This document shows, piece after piece, positions 23,422-35,774 of a stretch of 64,000 bases of DNA. Under the pieces are notes generated by a model that had not been told where the DNA came from, did not search any database, and worked only from the letters and a program-made list of their open reading frames with translations. The stretch spans positions 126,921,741-126,985,740 of the forward strand of contig CM041465.1 of NCBI GenBank assembly GCA_023213395.1, given 5' to 3'. Both the position numbers and the translations under genes were made by a program. The stretch is from Cycas panzhihuaensis. Taxonomy: Eukaryota > Cycadophyta. How positions within the stretch are numbered: the stretch's first letter is position 1; the number at the start of each line of letters is the position of its first letter.

Positions 23422-23432
23422 ATCCCCCCCTT

Positions 23433-26400
23433 AATGGTAAAAAGTCGTTATGATAAAATCTATTCTATGAGGTCTTCATTTAAGCCTCATTATTACATTG
23501 ACACTTCTGTGGGAAAACACTTATAGGGAATAAAAACCCATAAACTTTCTAAGCTCTATAGCCTCTTAAATCAAAATGACTAAGGTGACTCTTGATATAG
23601 CTTAATAGCTAAATAACTTAAATGTGCAGCTTGATTTACTGAGTCTCCATATACCGTTTGATCATCCCTTATGCTTTTTCGGGTTTTCATAGTTTCTGAT
23701 TTTTTAAGACTAGTACAACCCTTATCCTTCCATATCCATAAGTAGTTTTCACAAATAGGATAGAACAGAGACTTACTCTTATTATTTTATACCCGCAAGG
23801 GATTTTCATGAATGGAATAGAGTATGATAATCCTATTGTCATCTCCTCTAAGTAGTGAGAGATGGAGGCCCAAAGGCTGAGCTGCCTATAAAACTATTCA
23901 AACTTCACCTTTTGTAGTGGTTTGGTGAAGATATAAGCCACTTGATCTACTATGAGGCAGTACTCCAGTTGAATTATGTCATCATAAACTACTTTTCATA
24001 TCTCGTGGATTTTCATACTTATGTGTATGGTACAATTATGAAATATAGGATTTTTTGCCATGTGGATTACTAATTGATTATCCACATGAAGGCTAGTAGG
24101 ACTTGTTTAGGTGATATTTAATGTTTCCAATAATTTCCTAAGTGATATCACCTCCTTGTTGATCTCATAAATAGGAATATATTCACCTTCAGTAGTTGAA
24201 TTAGCAACTATCTTTTACCATCTAGATATCTATGATATTGGTGTTGTTCTAAGAAACATTATGTACCTAGACATGGATCTCCTTATATCTTTATCTCTAG
24301 CAAAGTCCAAGTCTGTATATACATATTAGTTTAACTTTATATTGAGTTCATACAACATACCATATTTACTAGTCATCTTAAGGTACTTCAACACTCGCAC
24401 TATTGCCTATCAGTGATTCTGCATAGGATTTATCATATAATGAGCAAGGATTCTAACATAGTGTGTAATATCAAGTCTTGTATTAGTAGTATAGATAAGA
24501 CTACCTACAAGTTATCTGTAAAGTGTTGTGTCTGCCTCTTAATTATCGCCATCATCTATAAGTTTGACATTGGGTTCCACTAGAGTAGTTATAGTCTAAG
24601 CATCTTTAAACTAAAATTTTATTAGAAGATCATTGATGTACTTTTCTTAAGAAAGAAAGATTTTACCATATTTTTGAGTGACTTTAATCCCCAAGTAATA
24701 TTTCATCAACCCAAGGTTAGACAATTTAAATGTTTTAGTTAAATCCTTCTTTAGCTAGCTAATTGCCTATTCATTATTCTCTGTTATAAGCATATCATCC
24801 ACAAAGATTAAGAGATAAGTGACTTCATCTTTTTGGCATTTGATGAATAATGTTGCATCAATATCCTGGTAATCACAAACCTCATATCTAAGTTACCTAA
24901 TTCTTTATAACAACTTGGTGAACCAAACACAAGAATCTTGTTTAAGGCTGTACAAGGACCTTTTGAGCTTGTACACCTTATGCTCTAGACTAATAATCTC
25001 AAATCCTTTAGGCTGAGCCATATAGATTTCATTTTCAAGATCACCATTGAGAAATGCAGTTTTTACATCGAGCTGGTGAATCGTCTTGCCCAATTGAGCT
25101 GTCAAGGCCATAAGAATGTTGATTATGGGCCACTTGGTTGTAGGTGTAAAGACTTCAATGTAGTCAATGCCTTTCCTTTATGTCAATCCCTTTGCTACTA
25201 ACCTTACCTTGTGTTTTTCAAGGGTGCTATTAGATCTGTATTTATTTTTGTACATCCATTTATTTCAAACTACCTTTCTTCTAAGTGGTAGGTTGATGAC
25301 CTCCCATGTACTATTTTGTATAAGAGATTGATACTCTTAATTCATGGCATTCCTCCAAGTTATCTATTTTATAGCTTCTTAGTATAAGTGTGGCTCTTCA
25401 TTGAGAGTAAGATGGAGTTCTGTTGGTTCTAACTCAATGAAAAATGATTCATATATCTTGGCTATGTAGGCACTCCAAGTGCCAATTTTACCTACCTCAT
25501 CAGGTCATATATCCTTATTTAGTTTATGAGTTTCACTACAACATCAAGTTGGGAATAAGGTCTTAATTTTTCTAACTATACAATTTTCATGTGGATCATA
25601 AAAAGGATTATTTTACATATTTGTTGAGGAGGATGTTGGTATATCTGGGTAGAATGGTCCATCTACTATATGCACTCATGGAGGTGCATGGTATATACTC
25701 ATTAGTTGAGAGTCATAACTACTATCTTTCGTGGCTCTATTATCAAATTCCAATAATTTGAGTAACTCTTGAGTGTCTCCCCTACTAAATTTTAGAATCT
25801 ATACATCATATTGAGTAGCATCATAATAATGATTGCTTAGTATTTTAGAGTCCAATCATAATAATTGATCCTTTGTTTCAATAAACACCATGCCTCTAGT
25901 GACGATAATCTTCTGTTGTGAAGGTATAAAGACCTTGTACCCTTTCTTATCGATAGGGTATCCAACAAAGATGCATTTAAGTGCGGTGGGTTGGAATTTA
26001 TTTCTATCTCCATCAAGTATATGAGCATAACATGTAGAGCCAAATATTTTGAAGTGGTAGGCAGTGGGGGCCTATCTAGTCCACTTTTCATTAGGAGAAG
26101 TTCCTCCTTTAGATGGGCTGATAGTATTCATACAATAAACAATTGTTTAAATTACTTCTATCCATAGGTAAGTAGGTATATTTTTATAAACTAATATAGC
26201 TCAATCCATATTCATAATAGACCTATTCATGCACTCAACAACTCCATTCTGTTGGGAGGTGCCTACTATTATAGTATGATGCTTGATACTATTGTCTTAT
26301 AGATAGGTTTCAAATTCAATAGAGGTATATTCTCCACTATTATCTATTTGGAGATACTTAATTTGATAACCTAACTCTTTTTTAGTACGAGCTTTAAAAG

Positions 26401-27400
26401 CTTTAAAGACATCAAATGCCTCATCTTTCCTGGTTAGAAAAGACACCTACACTTTCCTGTTAAAATCATCAATGAAGAATATGTAATCCAATTTCTACTT
26501 CAATGATGGAATGGGCATTGGTCCACATAGATTAGAGTATACTAATTGAAGATGATGATTCAATTTCCAATGATTATTAACAAAGGGCTATCTATAAAAT
26601 TTGTCTATGATATATACTTCATATCTAAAGGTCTTAGAGGAGAACTTAGGTAGATCTAGAAGGGTATGACAAAGATCTCTAAGTCAATTAATATGAACAT
26701 GGCCCATACAAGCATGCAAAAAAGCTTCTAAAGATAGTTTATAGTGTGTTAAAGTGGTATTCAAAGTAAAGTCTTCATCAACATAAGGGCTTTAAGCATA
26801 ATTAACTTTAGAAAATGGGAAGTTATTTAACTTAAATAATTTTCTAGTAAGCTATCTAGTCAAGACCACTTGATTTGCAGGAGGGTGAATGACTTGGAGA
26901 GTTTGGTCATTTGTGATAACACTAAGATCGAATCCATGAGAGATAAGAGTGGATAATAAGAGTAGGTTTTGTTTCATATTAAGAATATAGAAGAAATCAA
27001 GTAATGCAAAGTCTCTCAAGCTTAGGAGTTTTAGGTGTATGTTTATAATACCTTTGACTGGCTATTGGGATTTATAAACCATGTGAATGATACCATATAC
27101 ATTGGAATCAAAAGTTTGATATAGATTATGATTAGAGGTTACATGTTATGCCACTCTTGCATTCATGATCCATAAGGAGGTATTTGAAGTTATGCTATTT
27201 ATAACTCCAAGAGGGGTTTACATCGGTGATTTAAGATCACAAGTGGCATAGCCATAATAAGCTTTAAAATACCTCTCAGTTTAACCAATGGTTCTTCCCT
27301 CAAGTCTTTGAATGCGTGCTTTAACAAAACCTACATCACTAAATTATTCTTCATATATTCCATCAACATTATGAGTCTTGTATTTCTATTGAAACTCAGG
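23433..27400 (-). pseudogene. Decayed pol and 3' noncoding region of E
   Basis: Minus strand. The 3' noncoding region is about 23433-23880. RNase H remnants run about 23890-24600. Reverse transcriptase is about 24600-25350, including 24905-25111, which reads GKTIHQLDVKTAFLNGDLEN (first catalytic Asp in the D-V-K-T-A-F motif), then YMAQPKGFEI and the decayed counterpart of LKQAPRAW. The linker is about 25850-26080, with FKIFGSTCYAHILDGDRNKF and IFVGYPIDKKGYKVF. Integrase is about 26100-26700. The pre-integrase segment and protease are about 26700-27200, where the usual S-W-I-M-D-T-G has become LWIMNARVA and lost its catalytic Asp. An 84-codon frame at 25837-26091 is a shadow of the linker frame. 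Confidence 0.85.
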
Positions 27401-27409
27401 CAACTTGTA

Positions 27410-28358
27410 TGCAGGTATATGATAATCCTTTGTGAGGTGTCCTTTTTTATTACACCTTTTGCACATGATAATCTAATTTCTAATTCCCAGAGTACTGGTT
27501 TAGTCTAATTGTCTTGCATTAAAAGGTGGCATTTAACTTTGAGACTGTCTAGGCTACTATTGTTGAGGGTTCTGTTGACCTTATGGCTGATTTTCTCTAC
27601 CTCATTCCCTACCCCTTACTCAGTTATTTCCTCTACCACAAAGGGGACCTTAATTGTTTGAGAAGCATACTTGTTCTTCCATATTAAAGGATGCATCCAG
27701 AAGAGGATCTAAAGTTATAAAATTAGTATCAATGGTCTTATCAAATTTTATAAACTTTTATGTAAGAACTTCAAAGTTAAGTGTCTTCAACATTCTACTT
27801 AATTGAAGACTCCCAAGCAAGTTCTTATAATCAGGTACATGTAGACAGGACTATATGAGGAATGCCTATGTAATATATTACGTCTTAAAATCGTTATCTA
27901 TTGCTTATTTGATTGATCAAAGATGGTTGATTATTTCGTATGCACGTATCTTCTTCATCTTCATCTTATTCATCTTTAAGACTTGATGAACAAATTCAAG
28001 GTCAGACTTTTACATTGAATTTTTTTTTAAGAACCTCGAGGATTTTTTAGGCTGTATTGTGTTGTTCTTCATCAATTAGATTGTGTATGGAGTTATTAGT
28101 CACTAATAGAATACTTGTATAAATCTTCTCATCATCAATCTCCCATTGTAGTTTAGCCATGGGATCTGTTGGAGCTATAGGTGGCATTCCTCTAGAGGTA
28201 GGTACCATTGCTATCATAGGAATGATAGATATAAGTTGTTGATGGGATCTTTAAAGCCCTTCATACTTAGTAGCATTCTTAACTCTAGTATACCATAGAT
28301 CCCAATTATTTTTCTCTTTTAAGATGCAATTTATATTTTTCTTAAATTGAGAAGATAT
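27410..28358 (-). pseudogene. Decayed gag of E, start codon lost
   Basis: Minus strand, aligned by eye with gag of G. The start aligns with the G start motif but reads ATA in place of ATG (28356-28358), then SSQFKKNINCILKREK, NWDLWYTRVKNATKYEGL, LQWEIDDEKIYTSIL, PDYKNLLGSLQLS and NFEVLT. The zinc knuckle (27422-27463) reads CKRCNKKGHLTKDY: C-x2-C-x4-H-x4 with the last Cys changed to Tyr. Such gag proteins package the RNA in cytoplasmic particles. The ATG-to-ATA loss is shared with the duplicate copy at 55171. Confidence 0.85.
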
Positions 28359-30391
28359 GGTAAAGATGATGAAGTAAAAGAAATAGTGAATAAAAATGCC
28401 ACTGACACGTGGTTGATATATCTAACATAGTAGGGAGAAATATGATTAAGTAGTAAGTAATAATAATAAGCCACCAATACTTATGGCAAGTACTCCTGAC
28501 ACAACATAGTTGATGATGTGTATAAATAGAAATATAAATATCACAAAGATAAATGATATATGATGTGATCATAAAATCAAGATTATGCCCATGTAGAAGC
28601 TGACATATGGGTGCACACAACTAAAATACTAAGTTTAATGTAAGACGTATGATCAAACCCAAATCTATATTTCAAGTCCAAAGTAGTTGAGGTGTCGATG
28701 CCTAAGGGGGCTTTTAGTATACGTATTTGGGCCTTTACCTGCAATACTCGCACTTGTAATTGGTGATAAAATCTAAGTCACAGTGGAGCCTAAGTACTCA
28801 CAATCATCACCCAGTTCATTATTGAGTAGCTATATACATCCTTTGAAGAGTTAAATAGTACATGTATCCCACATCTATGACAAATATTAAACTAACTATA
28901 TTTCAATCTTAATTAAAGTTTTTAGTTTTCTTAGGTGATTATCAGGATTATCCCTGATTGGATGCCATAGGTATGGCTAACCTATCCCTCCACCACTATT
29001 CCAGTTAAGACCAAACCTAGTATGAAACTTCCACCTCCCTTAGGGCCTAGACTTCAGCTAACTATGGTTTGTTTCAACTAAGGTGAGTGTGGGCACAAGT
29101 CAAGAACTGATAGCATAAGTCGTACCTATGAGATACCTTCTAAGAAATAATGTAAGTTATTTATGAATAACTTGAACTAAAAACTAAAATAGAAAGATGT
29201 CAAATGTTCTTGATTACCTTCCATGCTTACTTTGTTATTGTTACTACTTTATGTGTTGCTTTATGCTATATGTGGAAATAGAAAGAGTATGTTAGATTTA
29301 GTATATGAACTGGATGTTGCTTCCAATCTAAGGTTTTATGTACTTCAATACAATGTTTCTAAATATATTTTAAAAAATTTTAATATAAAATCTAGAGAGG
29401 ACCAAAATACAGATCAACTTATAGCTAAAATATTGATTTTTCTAAATCTATATGCATTCTATTTTTCCCTATTTTATGATTTTTTTTTCATAAAATTTAT
29501 AAATAATAATAAATGGATAAAATTTTCTAAAAATTATAAATATGGAGGTCCAAATAATGGAATTTGAATTTATGATAGAAGAAAAAAGATTTTAGAATAT
29601 CGTTTTTGATAAGACAGTGAAGTCAAATTTTTGGAAAGGCATAAAAAAGTTTATGCCCAAAAAAAACATAAAAGCTGAATCTTAATAGATTCACTATTTC
29701 AGAATCCAAACTTTAATATGTAAAAAGCTTCATCTTGATATGTACATTAACTTTTCCTTTTGTGTCATCTCTAAAAATGACTAGAAAACTACCCAAAATG
29801 CCCTCATAATATTTTTTTAGGGTTGAGTAGGCAGATTCAACATCTATTAGAGAACTATAAAGATTTCATTAACTAGTAGATGAAATTTAATGAGATTTAT
29901 CTCAAAATACTTATGAGATATAAATCTAGTAGATCCCTAAAAAAACGTTTAGATTTTTAACTCATATTTAAAAGATTTCATTGAAAAGTATCATAGGTCA
30001 CTCATATATAAATTTTAACTTTTAGTTTCAGTCAAAACTAGTTGTTGTAGGCTAAACCTAAAGATTCTCTAGAAGATAAAAATGATCCTTTTGTCAATAT
30101 GACCATACATGTCAAATTTTATCAAAATCTAAGATGGTAAAATTTTTCATAAAATTTTAGACCTTCAGTACTTTCGGGATTGTTTCGACAACCAAACAGT
30201 TTTAAAAACATGTCTTTTTCACCTTTGAAATTTTGCACACATAGATAATATAATAACATAAAAAATAATATAATTTTAATCTCTCTAATATAAAATAAAG
30301 TTCTCAAATAAGCTCTCAACCTCACATGAATTATGAGTGAGAGGTATTAATGGCTCTGTGCAAGCCTAGTGGGGAAATATGGTCAGCAATG
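28359..30391 (-). other. 5' leader of E, about 2 kb
   Basis: Long untranslated region between the primer-binding site and gag. It holds no protein motif. A 114-codon plus-strand frame (29223-29567) is antisense to the element, low in complexity and broken in the duplicate copy, so I treat it as chance. The leader of G is about the same length. Confidence 0.6.
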
Positions 30392-30403
30392 GCTTTGATA
30401 CCA
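30392..30403 (-). other. Primer-binding site of E (tRNA-iMet)
   Basis: GCTTTGATACCA on the plus strand (TGGTATCAAAGC on minus), 2 bases from the inner edge of the 5' LTR. Confidence 0.9.
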
Positions 30404-30405
30404 AT

Positions 30406-30708
30406 TGTTAGGTGAAGGATCTAGTTGCCACACTTCACTATACTAAAACAATGGTACATAAGAGCAAAATGAAGAAAATAAGATTGAGGGCAAAAAACAG
30501 AGGTGAGAATTATAACTCTTCCTTTCATATTCAACCTTATATATCAGAGGATGTATATTAGGATTTCCAAAGGAGTTTCTTACTTAATGATATGATCCTA
30601 AAATTATACTTAAATATAAATGAAATTACATTTAACTATGTGACTTAGCTAACCTAAAGTCACCTTAATATAATTAATCTAATGACCTTAATGCATTAAC
30701 ATCCATCA
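30406..30708 (-). repeat. 5' LTR of E
   Basis: 303 bp, TGTTAGGTGAAG to AACATCCATCA, followed by the target duplication TAGAC. Confidence 0.93.
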
Positions 30709-30713
30709 TAGAC

Positions 30714-31003
30714 AAGGGTCATGTTGAACCAAGCATCATTAAACCCACCTTTTATATAATAAGCAATCATCACTTTGACTATAGTAGTCATACAACTTTT
30801 ATTAAGATATGATAAAGAGAAGAAGTTAATGAATATGAACTCATATACTTAATGATTGACCTAGCTATGAAACATTGAGACCTATCAAACTATAATATAG
30901 ATGATCCTTTTAATGAAACTAAAGAAATGAATAAACATAAATTAAATCCTCAAAGGTTGAATTGTGGGAGTTAGAAAGAGCTCTAGACTAAAGTATCTTT
31001 AGG
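30714..31003. other. Flank between E and the orphan LTR
   Basis: No gene. It is duplicated at 57540-57829. The last bases (31001-31018) read on the plus strand like a purine-rich tract, AGGGAGGG. Confidence 0.4.
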
Positions 31004-31326
31004 TGTTAAGGGAGGGTTGTAGGATGAACTATTAGAATAATGTCTATATTGGGGCTTATATCCACCTTAAGGAGATTGAGGTAATAACCCAAATCAATGG
31101 AGATATATTTGTAGTACTATGTCAGATCTTGGCAGTTCCATGTCAAGTGTTTATTAATGCAAATCAATAGTAGACTTTAAGAGGTGTGTCAAATCTTTCT
31201 CAGTCTTATGTATTTATTTAAGGGGTCTGATGACCTTAGTATTCATCAATACTAGCATTCTCATAAAATGTTGGTAGTGCTCTCTCTTGTATTTTATTTT
31301 GCTCCCTTTGTCCCCTGATTCCATCA
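31004..31326 (+). repeat. Orphan LTR-like block upstream of a PBS
   Basis: 323 bp from TGTTAAGGG to TCCATCA, two bases before a perfect primer-binding site (31329-31340). The duplicate at 57830-58152 is also 323 bp. I find no matching partner LTR in the window, so the element is truncated, or its 3' end was removed when D inserted or through deletion. The left edge is uncertain: because of the AGGGAGGG purine run, an alternative start is TGTAGGATG at 31018. Confidence 0.55.
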
Positions 31327-31328
31327 TT

Positions 31329-31340
31329 TGGTATCAGAGC
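31329..31340 (+). other. Primer-binding site, perfect (tRNA-iMet)
   Basis: TGGTATCAGAGC, the canonical plant copia/gypsy primer-binding sequence. The duplicate copy at 58155-58166 has one change (TGGTATTAGAGC). Confidence 0.85.
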
Positions 31341-32494
31341 TATCACTCAAGAATTCAAAGCCAAGATGGGTGAGCTATTGAGGATTTTTAGTTAGAGCTA
31401 TGAAGAAGATTATGAGAAGTTTGTTACATGCAATATTGGTGTATTGTTTTTTATCATTCAATCTTTTGATCTTTCTTGTAAGTCTATTTACAATATTTAT
31501 AAAAGTACATTACACAACATCTCTAATTAAGTCATAGATCTATGTCCTTTTTGTGGAAGTATCCACATATATATTAAAGCCTCTTAGCCTGCATTCTTAT
31601 ATCTATATTGGAATCTATTATCTCCTTAATACCCTATTTATCTACTCGATGTGTCTATATTTAGCTCCTCAAATGGTTGATCATTGCATTAGGATCTTTG
31701 TATCCCTTTAAACATTTATATTATTTTTTATTATTTATGCATGTCATTGATCATTATTCCTAGGCCAAATTATACATCTAGTTTTCCTCAGTCTATACAT
31801 CAATCTGTTTGTCTAAGCTATCTCCTCTGTTTGCACTTTATTCAATTACAAAATAAACAACTATCTCTTTTTTCTTCAAACTTCCTTAAGGCTTCATCTC
31901 TTGGCACCCAAGTATTCCTTATTCTATTCCTATTTAGATGGCTACCAAAACTAGTATAAATACCTACCAAAGCCAAAGGCTTACAATGACTAAAGGTTGC
32001 AGTCAATTCTGAATGATGTTAAAGAAAACCTTGAGTCCTAGCCAAATCTAACACCATTTCTACTTTTATAATCTTCTTTCTAAAATCCTTACATCTAAGA
32101 TTCATGAATTTCTCTTTAATAAAGGCTATCTTTGGTATCTGACCATGACTTAGGGCTATATCCTCTTCATACTATTACATTAGTCTTGTGCCTTGCATTT
32201 TGACTTAATCTATGCCCTTGATATCTCCATTACATCACTTTATAAGCATTTGTTTAAGGATTTGCATCTAATCGGACCTACATCTATGTCTACATCTCCC
32301 CTTTGACTAGTGACTACATACAAAATAATATATAATAGGATGTAGACCTATTGATATGGATTTAATTTTCATAAACTTTATAAAATACTTATGTTACATT
32401 GAAATATTTACGTGTGTCTATTATTATATCATTTTGGCTGAATATTTAAGGCTCCTTTTTATGTCATCTTTAGTATTTATTCACTCACCTTATT
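31341..32494 (+). other. Body of the orphan element, degenerate
   Basis: About 1.15 kb after the primer-binding site. A plus-strand frame opens at 31366 (MGELLRIF, stop, then SYEEDYEKF and IIQSFDLSCKSIYNIY) and has a better-preserved duplicate at 58195-58356 (MDELLRILSQSYEGGCEK). I do not recognise it. It may be the leader or gag start of a lost element. A 72-codon frame (31741-31959) also has a duplicate counterpart, but no motif. Confidence 0.4.
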
Positions 32495-32826
32495 TGTTTG
32501 AGAACATGAAATCATACATAAATATTCCCATTTACAGAATCTTTAACTATATACAACAAGAAGATAAGAGTATATATGATTTATGTGGGAAAACCCTTTT
32601 AAGAAAAAACCCACCACAAAAGAATCCTTCATGGATCACATTGATTATTGCACAATGGTTTGATACGTCGAACACACAAGGGCTCAAGGCTTTTATACTC
32701 TTCTAAGACATGTCATATGATTAGGGTTGTGACTCTCTGAATAAGTCATACTTTTTTGCTTAGTCACCTTAGTTAAACCATATCAACATTAAGATAGTGG
32801 ATTAACAATTAACTACCACATTAACA
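32495..32826 (-). repeat. 3' LTR of element D (left edge approximate)
   Basis: Right edge at ATTAACA (32826), followed by CCCCCTCTT, the purine tract on the minus strand. A promoter-like AGTATAAAAGCC is read on the minus strand at about 32692-32703. The left edge is placed at TGTTTGAGAAC only because it starts with TG. There is no second LTR to confirm it, since the 5' end of D is missing. Confidence 0.5.
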
Positions 32827-32849
32827 CCCCCTCTTAATATAAATATGGG

Positions 32850-34397
32850 GAGCTTGCCAACTGCAATAACTATGTTAACCTAAAGGTTGGGACTATCCTA
32901 TAGTTTCTTTATCCTTGTTGATATATCCTCCCTTAAGAATAACATTGATGAGTCCTAATATGGTATGTATCTTTGTTAATTAATCTTCAATGAGTGGCTT
33001 GGTAAAGATGTATGCAAGTTGAAATTCATTCAGATAATAGTTGACTTGCAGCTTCCCTGACTTGATCTGTTCATGAATGTAATGGTGCTAAATCTTGATA
33101 TGCTTCATACATACATGAAACTCTAGATTCTTTGATAGACAAATAGTACTCTGATTATCAACAAAGATAATTAGATGTCTATTTGAAACTCTAACAAACT
33201 CTAAGATACCTTACAAACATACTGCTTCCTTCACACCAATACTGAGTCCTTGATGTTCAACCTCTATAGAAGATAGTGCTATTGTCTACTGCTTCTTCGA
33301 ATGCCATAAAATAAATCCATTACTAACACCAAATAGATACCTAGTAGTGGACTTTCGATTGTTAGAATATCCTCCCTAATTAATATCTATGTAGCTATAT
33401 AATCTTATCTCTTCACCTTGACAGTATTCAAGACCAAGATTGATTGTCCCTTTCAAATACTTCAAAATTTACTTCATTGTAACCAAATAAGACTCCTAAG
33501 GATTCTACATGTAGTAGGAAACCAATCCAATAGTATATGTGATATCTAGTTTGGTATGAGTCAAATAGATCAAACTCCTTACCAACTCGCGATATTTTAC
33601 GCCATCTACAGAGGGTTTGGCTATATCCTTTTACAACTTTGTGCCTTTTACATATGGTATTGTAATAGCTTTATAATTTTGCATTCCAATTTTCTCCAGT
33701 AAGTTCTTCACATGATGTGACTGTAATAACACGATCCTGACATCTATCTATCTAATTTAAATGCCCAAGAAGTAGTGAAGTCTCTCAAGGTCTATCATGT
33801 CAAATGAAGCTTCTAGATTCAATTTGACTTTAGCAATAACCTTACCACAATTACTACCGATGATCAAATCATCCACATATACCACATAAGCAACTATTGA
33901 AGTCCCTCTTCTCTTTACATAAGGTTTAGGTTAAGTTCTAAAATCTTGAAACCTTCAACTTTTAACTTAGCATCCATCTTTTCATACTAAGCACAGGGTG
34001 CTTGTTTCAGGCCATAGATTGACTTCTTTAAATGAAAAATAAGTTGCTCTTATCCATCCTTAACAAATCCTAGAGGCTATGACATATATATCTCATCCTT
34101 TAGATCTCTATTAAGGAATATAGACTTGATGTTTATTTGGTATAACTCCCAACCATAAGCAATTGCTAAGGAAATGAGTAATCAGACCATTGTCATTCTG
34201 GAGACTGGTTCAAATGTCTCCTCATAGTCAATTCATTCTTTTTACTTAAATCCTTGTGTAACAAGTCTAGCCTTATACTTGTCCACCTCTACATCAGAGT
34301 GGAACTTTATCTTATAGACCCACTTGCATCCAATAAAGTTCTTTATTAGAGGGAGTGGAACCAAATCCCACATATCATTCTTTAGCAGAGAACTATA
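32850..34397 (-). pseudogene. RT and RNase H half of copia element D
   Basis: Minus strand. The reverse transcriptase N-terminal part begins at the G insertion site: SSLLKNDMWDLVPLPLIKNF, then GCKWVYKIKFHSDVEVDKYK and ARLVTQGF. The active site VYVDDLIIGSN (about 33860-33890) keeps both catalytic Asp. LHYFLGI follows. RNase H (32930-33450) shows DNQSTICLSKN, KHIKIQHHYI and YIFTKPLIED. Many stops interrupt it. The rest of D lies beyond element G at 42031-43965. Its duplicate is at 59670-61645. Confidence 0.85.
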
Positions 34398-34695
34398 TGA
34401 CAAGGTTTAATGTCACAAGGTTATTACATTAATTGATTATTTCTAGAAAGGGTCTTAAGTGAACTTTAAATTAGATCAGTAAAGTGAAATACACTTTCAT
34501 GTGTATTATGTATAATTTCATTTCACCTAACTCTAATACTCCCTCTCTCAATATAAAAGTAAAAGCTCAATGGAGGAGGCTCATTCTTACCTCCCCATTT
34601 TATGAGAGGTTCTCTCTTTCTCTTAAGTCTCTCTTGCTCCCATATTTACCTTTATTTTTAGTGCATGGAGATGAAGGATAGATCCACACTTGACA
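34398..34695 (+). repeat. 5' LTR of G
   Basis: 298 bp, TGACAAGG to CTTGACA. TATA-like ATATAAAAG at about 34551-34559. Flanked at left by CTATA. Confidence 0.95.
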
Positions 34696-34697
34696 TG

Positions 34698-34709
34698 TGG
34701 TATCAGAGC
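34698..34709 (+). other. Primer-binding site of G (tRNA-iMet)
   Basis: TGGTATCAGAGC, perfect, two bases after the LTR end. Confidence 0.93.
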
Positions 34710-35249
34710 TTGCTTCCTTTATATTCCTCACTTTCATTTGTAATGGAGTCATCACTTCCTTCTCTCTCACAATCAATGTGGTGAAGGAGATTGTGAAAGT
34801 GGATTTAGAAATATTTCTAAGTTATTATTATAGCATATTGTATATTGTTTACTTTCCCTTTCTTTTTTACAGGTTTAGAAGCACACTACAAAGAGTTGTA
34901 AGGCCCAAGGATTCCAATTCTTTGGTGGCCATTTATGCTATCCCATTCTTCTTTTCTTTCCCCTCTTTTTGTACATTTAATAAAGAGAAATGTTGTCAAT
35001 TTTTTTTAGCTTTTAGAAGAATGATTGTAAGGGGAGATTCTACCCAAATTTTTAAAAGAATTTAGAGCCATTTAAAATATACATCATTGTATACTCTCAC
35101 CTTACCCATATTGGGACCATGGTGATTAAAAAATGATGGAAATTTTATATGGTATCATGTGTTAATGAGATATTAGCAAGCTAAAATTTCTGTAGAAATA
35201 AAATTTACTTGTTGAATTTCATAGATCTACAAAATCTTCTATAGAAATC

Positions 35250-35556
35250 CAATTGACTTGATTCTAATTACTACAGATAAAGCTATGAGTCTAATTTCTA
35301 GTACAAAAATTGACACTTAATTTTGATGTCATATAAGAAAGTTATTACTGTTTTAGTGAAGAGCAGTTATTTTTAATAAGAATTTTAGAAATATTTATTC
35401 TCCTAAATTTGTGGGACTGCCAAAAAATTTTCAAAACTTATTTAGACCTGATTCCACTTCCTAAAGATGAATCTCTAAGTCTAGTTTGTAGCACAAAAAC
35501 TAGCACTCAATTTTGTTATTGTGGGAGAATGTTATTGCTATTTTAGTGAAGACTAC
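35250..35556. repeat. Direct repeat pair in the G leader, about 108 bp
   Basis: 35250-35358 and 35449-35556 share, in order, GATTC, AGTCTA, GTACAAAAA/GCACAAAAA, CACT(T/C)AATTTTG, GTTATTnCT and TTTTAGTGAAGA. About one quarter of positions differ. Start-to-start distance is about 199 bp. Confidence 0.7.
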
Positions 35557-35735
35557 TTTTTTTTTTTGTATTAAGAAAAAAAAAGTGAAGAAAATTTCTT
35601 CCTTCTTTTTATAACGTTTAAAGCCCATTGTAAAAGTGAGTAAAAAACACTTGGATTGGAGCAATATCTAGTGTCCTCACTTATTAGCATTACATTTTAG
35701 TACTCTATAATAACTTCAAGTAAGCACTCTAAAGA

Positions 35736-35774
35736 CACTCCAAGTAAGCACTCCAAGCAAGCACTCTAAGCAAG
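35736..35774. repeat. 13-bp tandem repeat, three units plus flanks
   Basis: CACTCCAAGTAAG, CACTCCAAGCAAG and CACTCTAAGCAAG in direct succession, with looser copies before (ACTTCAAGTAAG, about 35713) and after (CATTCC). It lies in the leader of G. Confidence 0.85.

Larger units (their letters stand above)
23119..30708 (-). mobile_element. Full-length decayed copia retrotransposon E
   Basis: A 7.6-kb minus-strand copia element with 303-bp LTRs at 23119-23421 and 30406-30708 (TGTT to ATCA), initiator-Met primer-binding site at 30392-30403, purine tract beside the 3' LTR (23422-23432 on the minus strand) and a perfect target duplication TAGAC (23114-23118, 30709-30713). The order in minus orientation is a leader of about 2 kb, gag, protease, integrase, RT, RNase H, then a 3' noncoding region. 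All parts carry stops and frameshifts. Protein remnants are closest, within this window, to elements G and H. The diverged copy at 49935-57534 is the same insertion duplicated. Confidence 0.93.

Noticed and set aside
25837-26091. 84-codon minus-strand frame in E
   Set aside because: Out of phase with the real linker frame, which reads FKIFGSTCYAHILDGDRNKF.
29223-29567. 114-codon plus-strand frame with a hydrophobic start
   Set aside because: It is antisense inside the leader of E, low in complexity, and interrupted in the duplicated copy (56062-56400). No motif.
32356-32706. 116-codon plus-strand frame
   Set aside because: Overlaps the minus-strand LTR of D. Its duplicate at 59183 is only 63 codons and diverges. 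Antisense chance.
34697-35065. 122-codon frame near the 5' end of G
   Set aside because: Starts inside the primer-binding site, Phe/Leu-rich, no known motif, and I could not find a counterpart in E. Probably chance in AT-rich leader.
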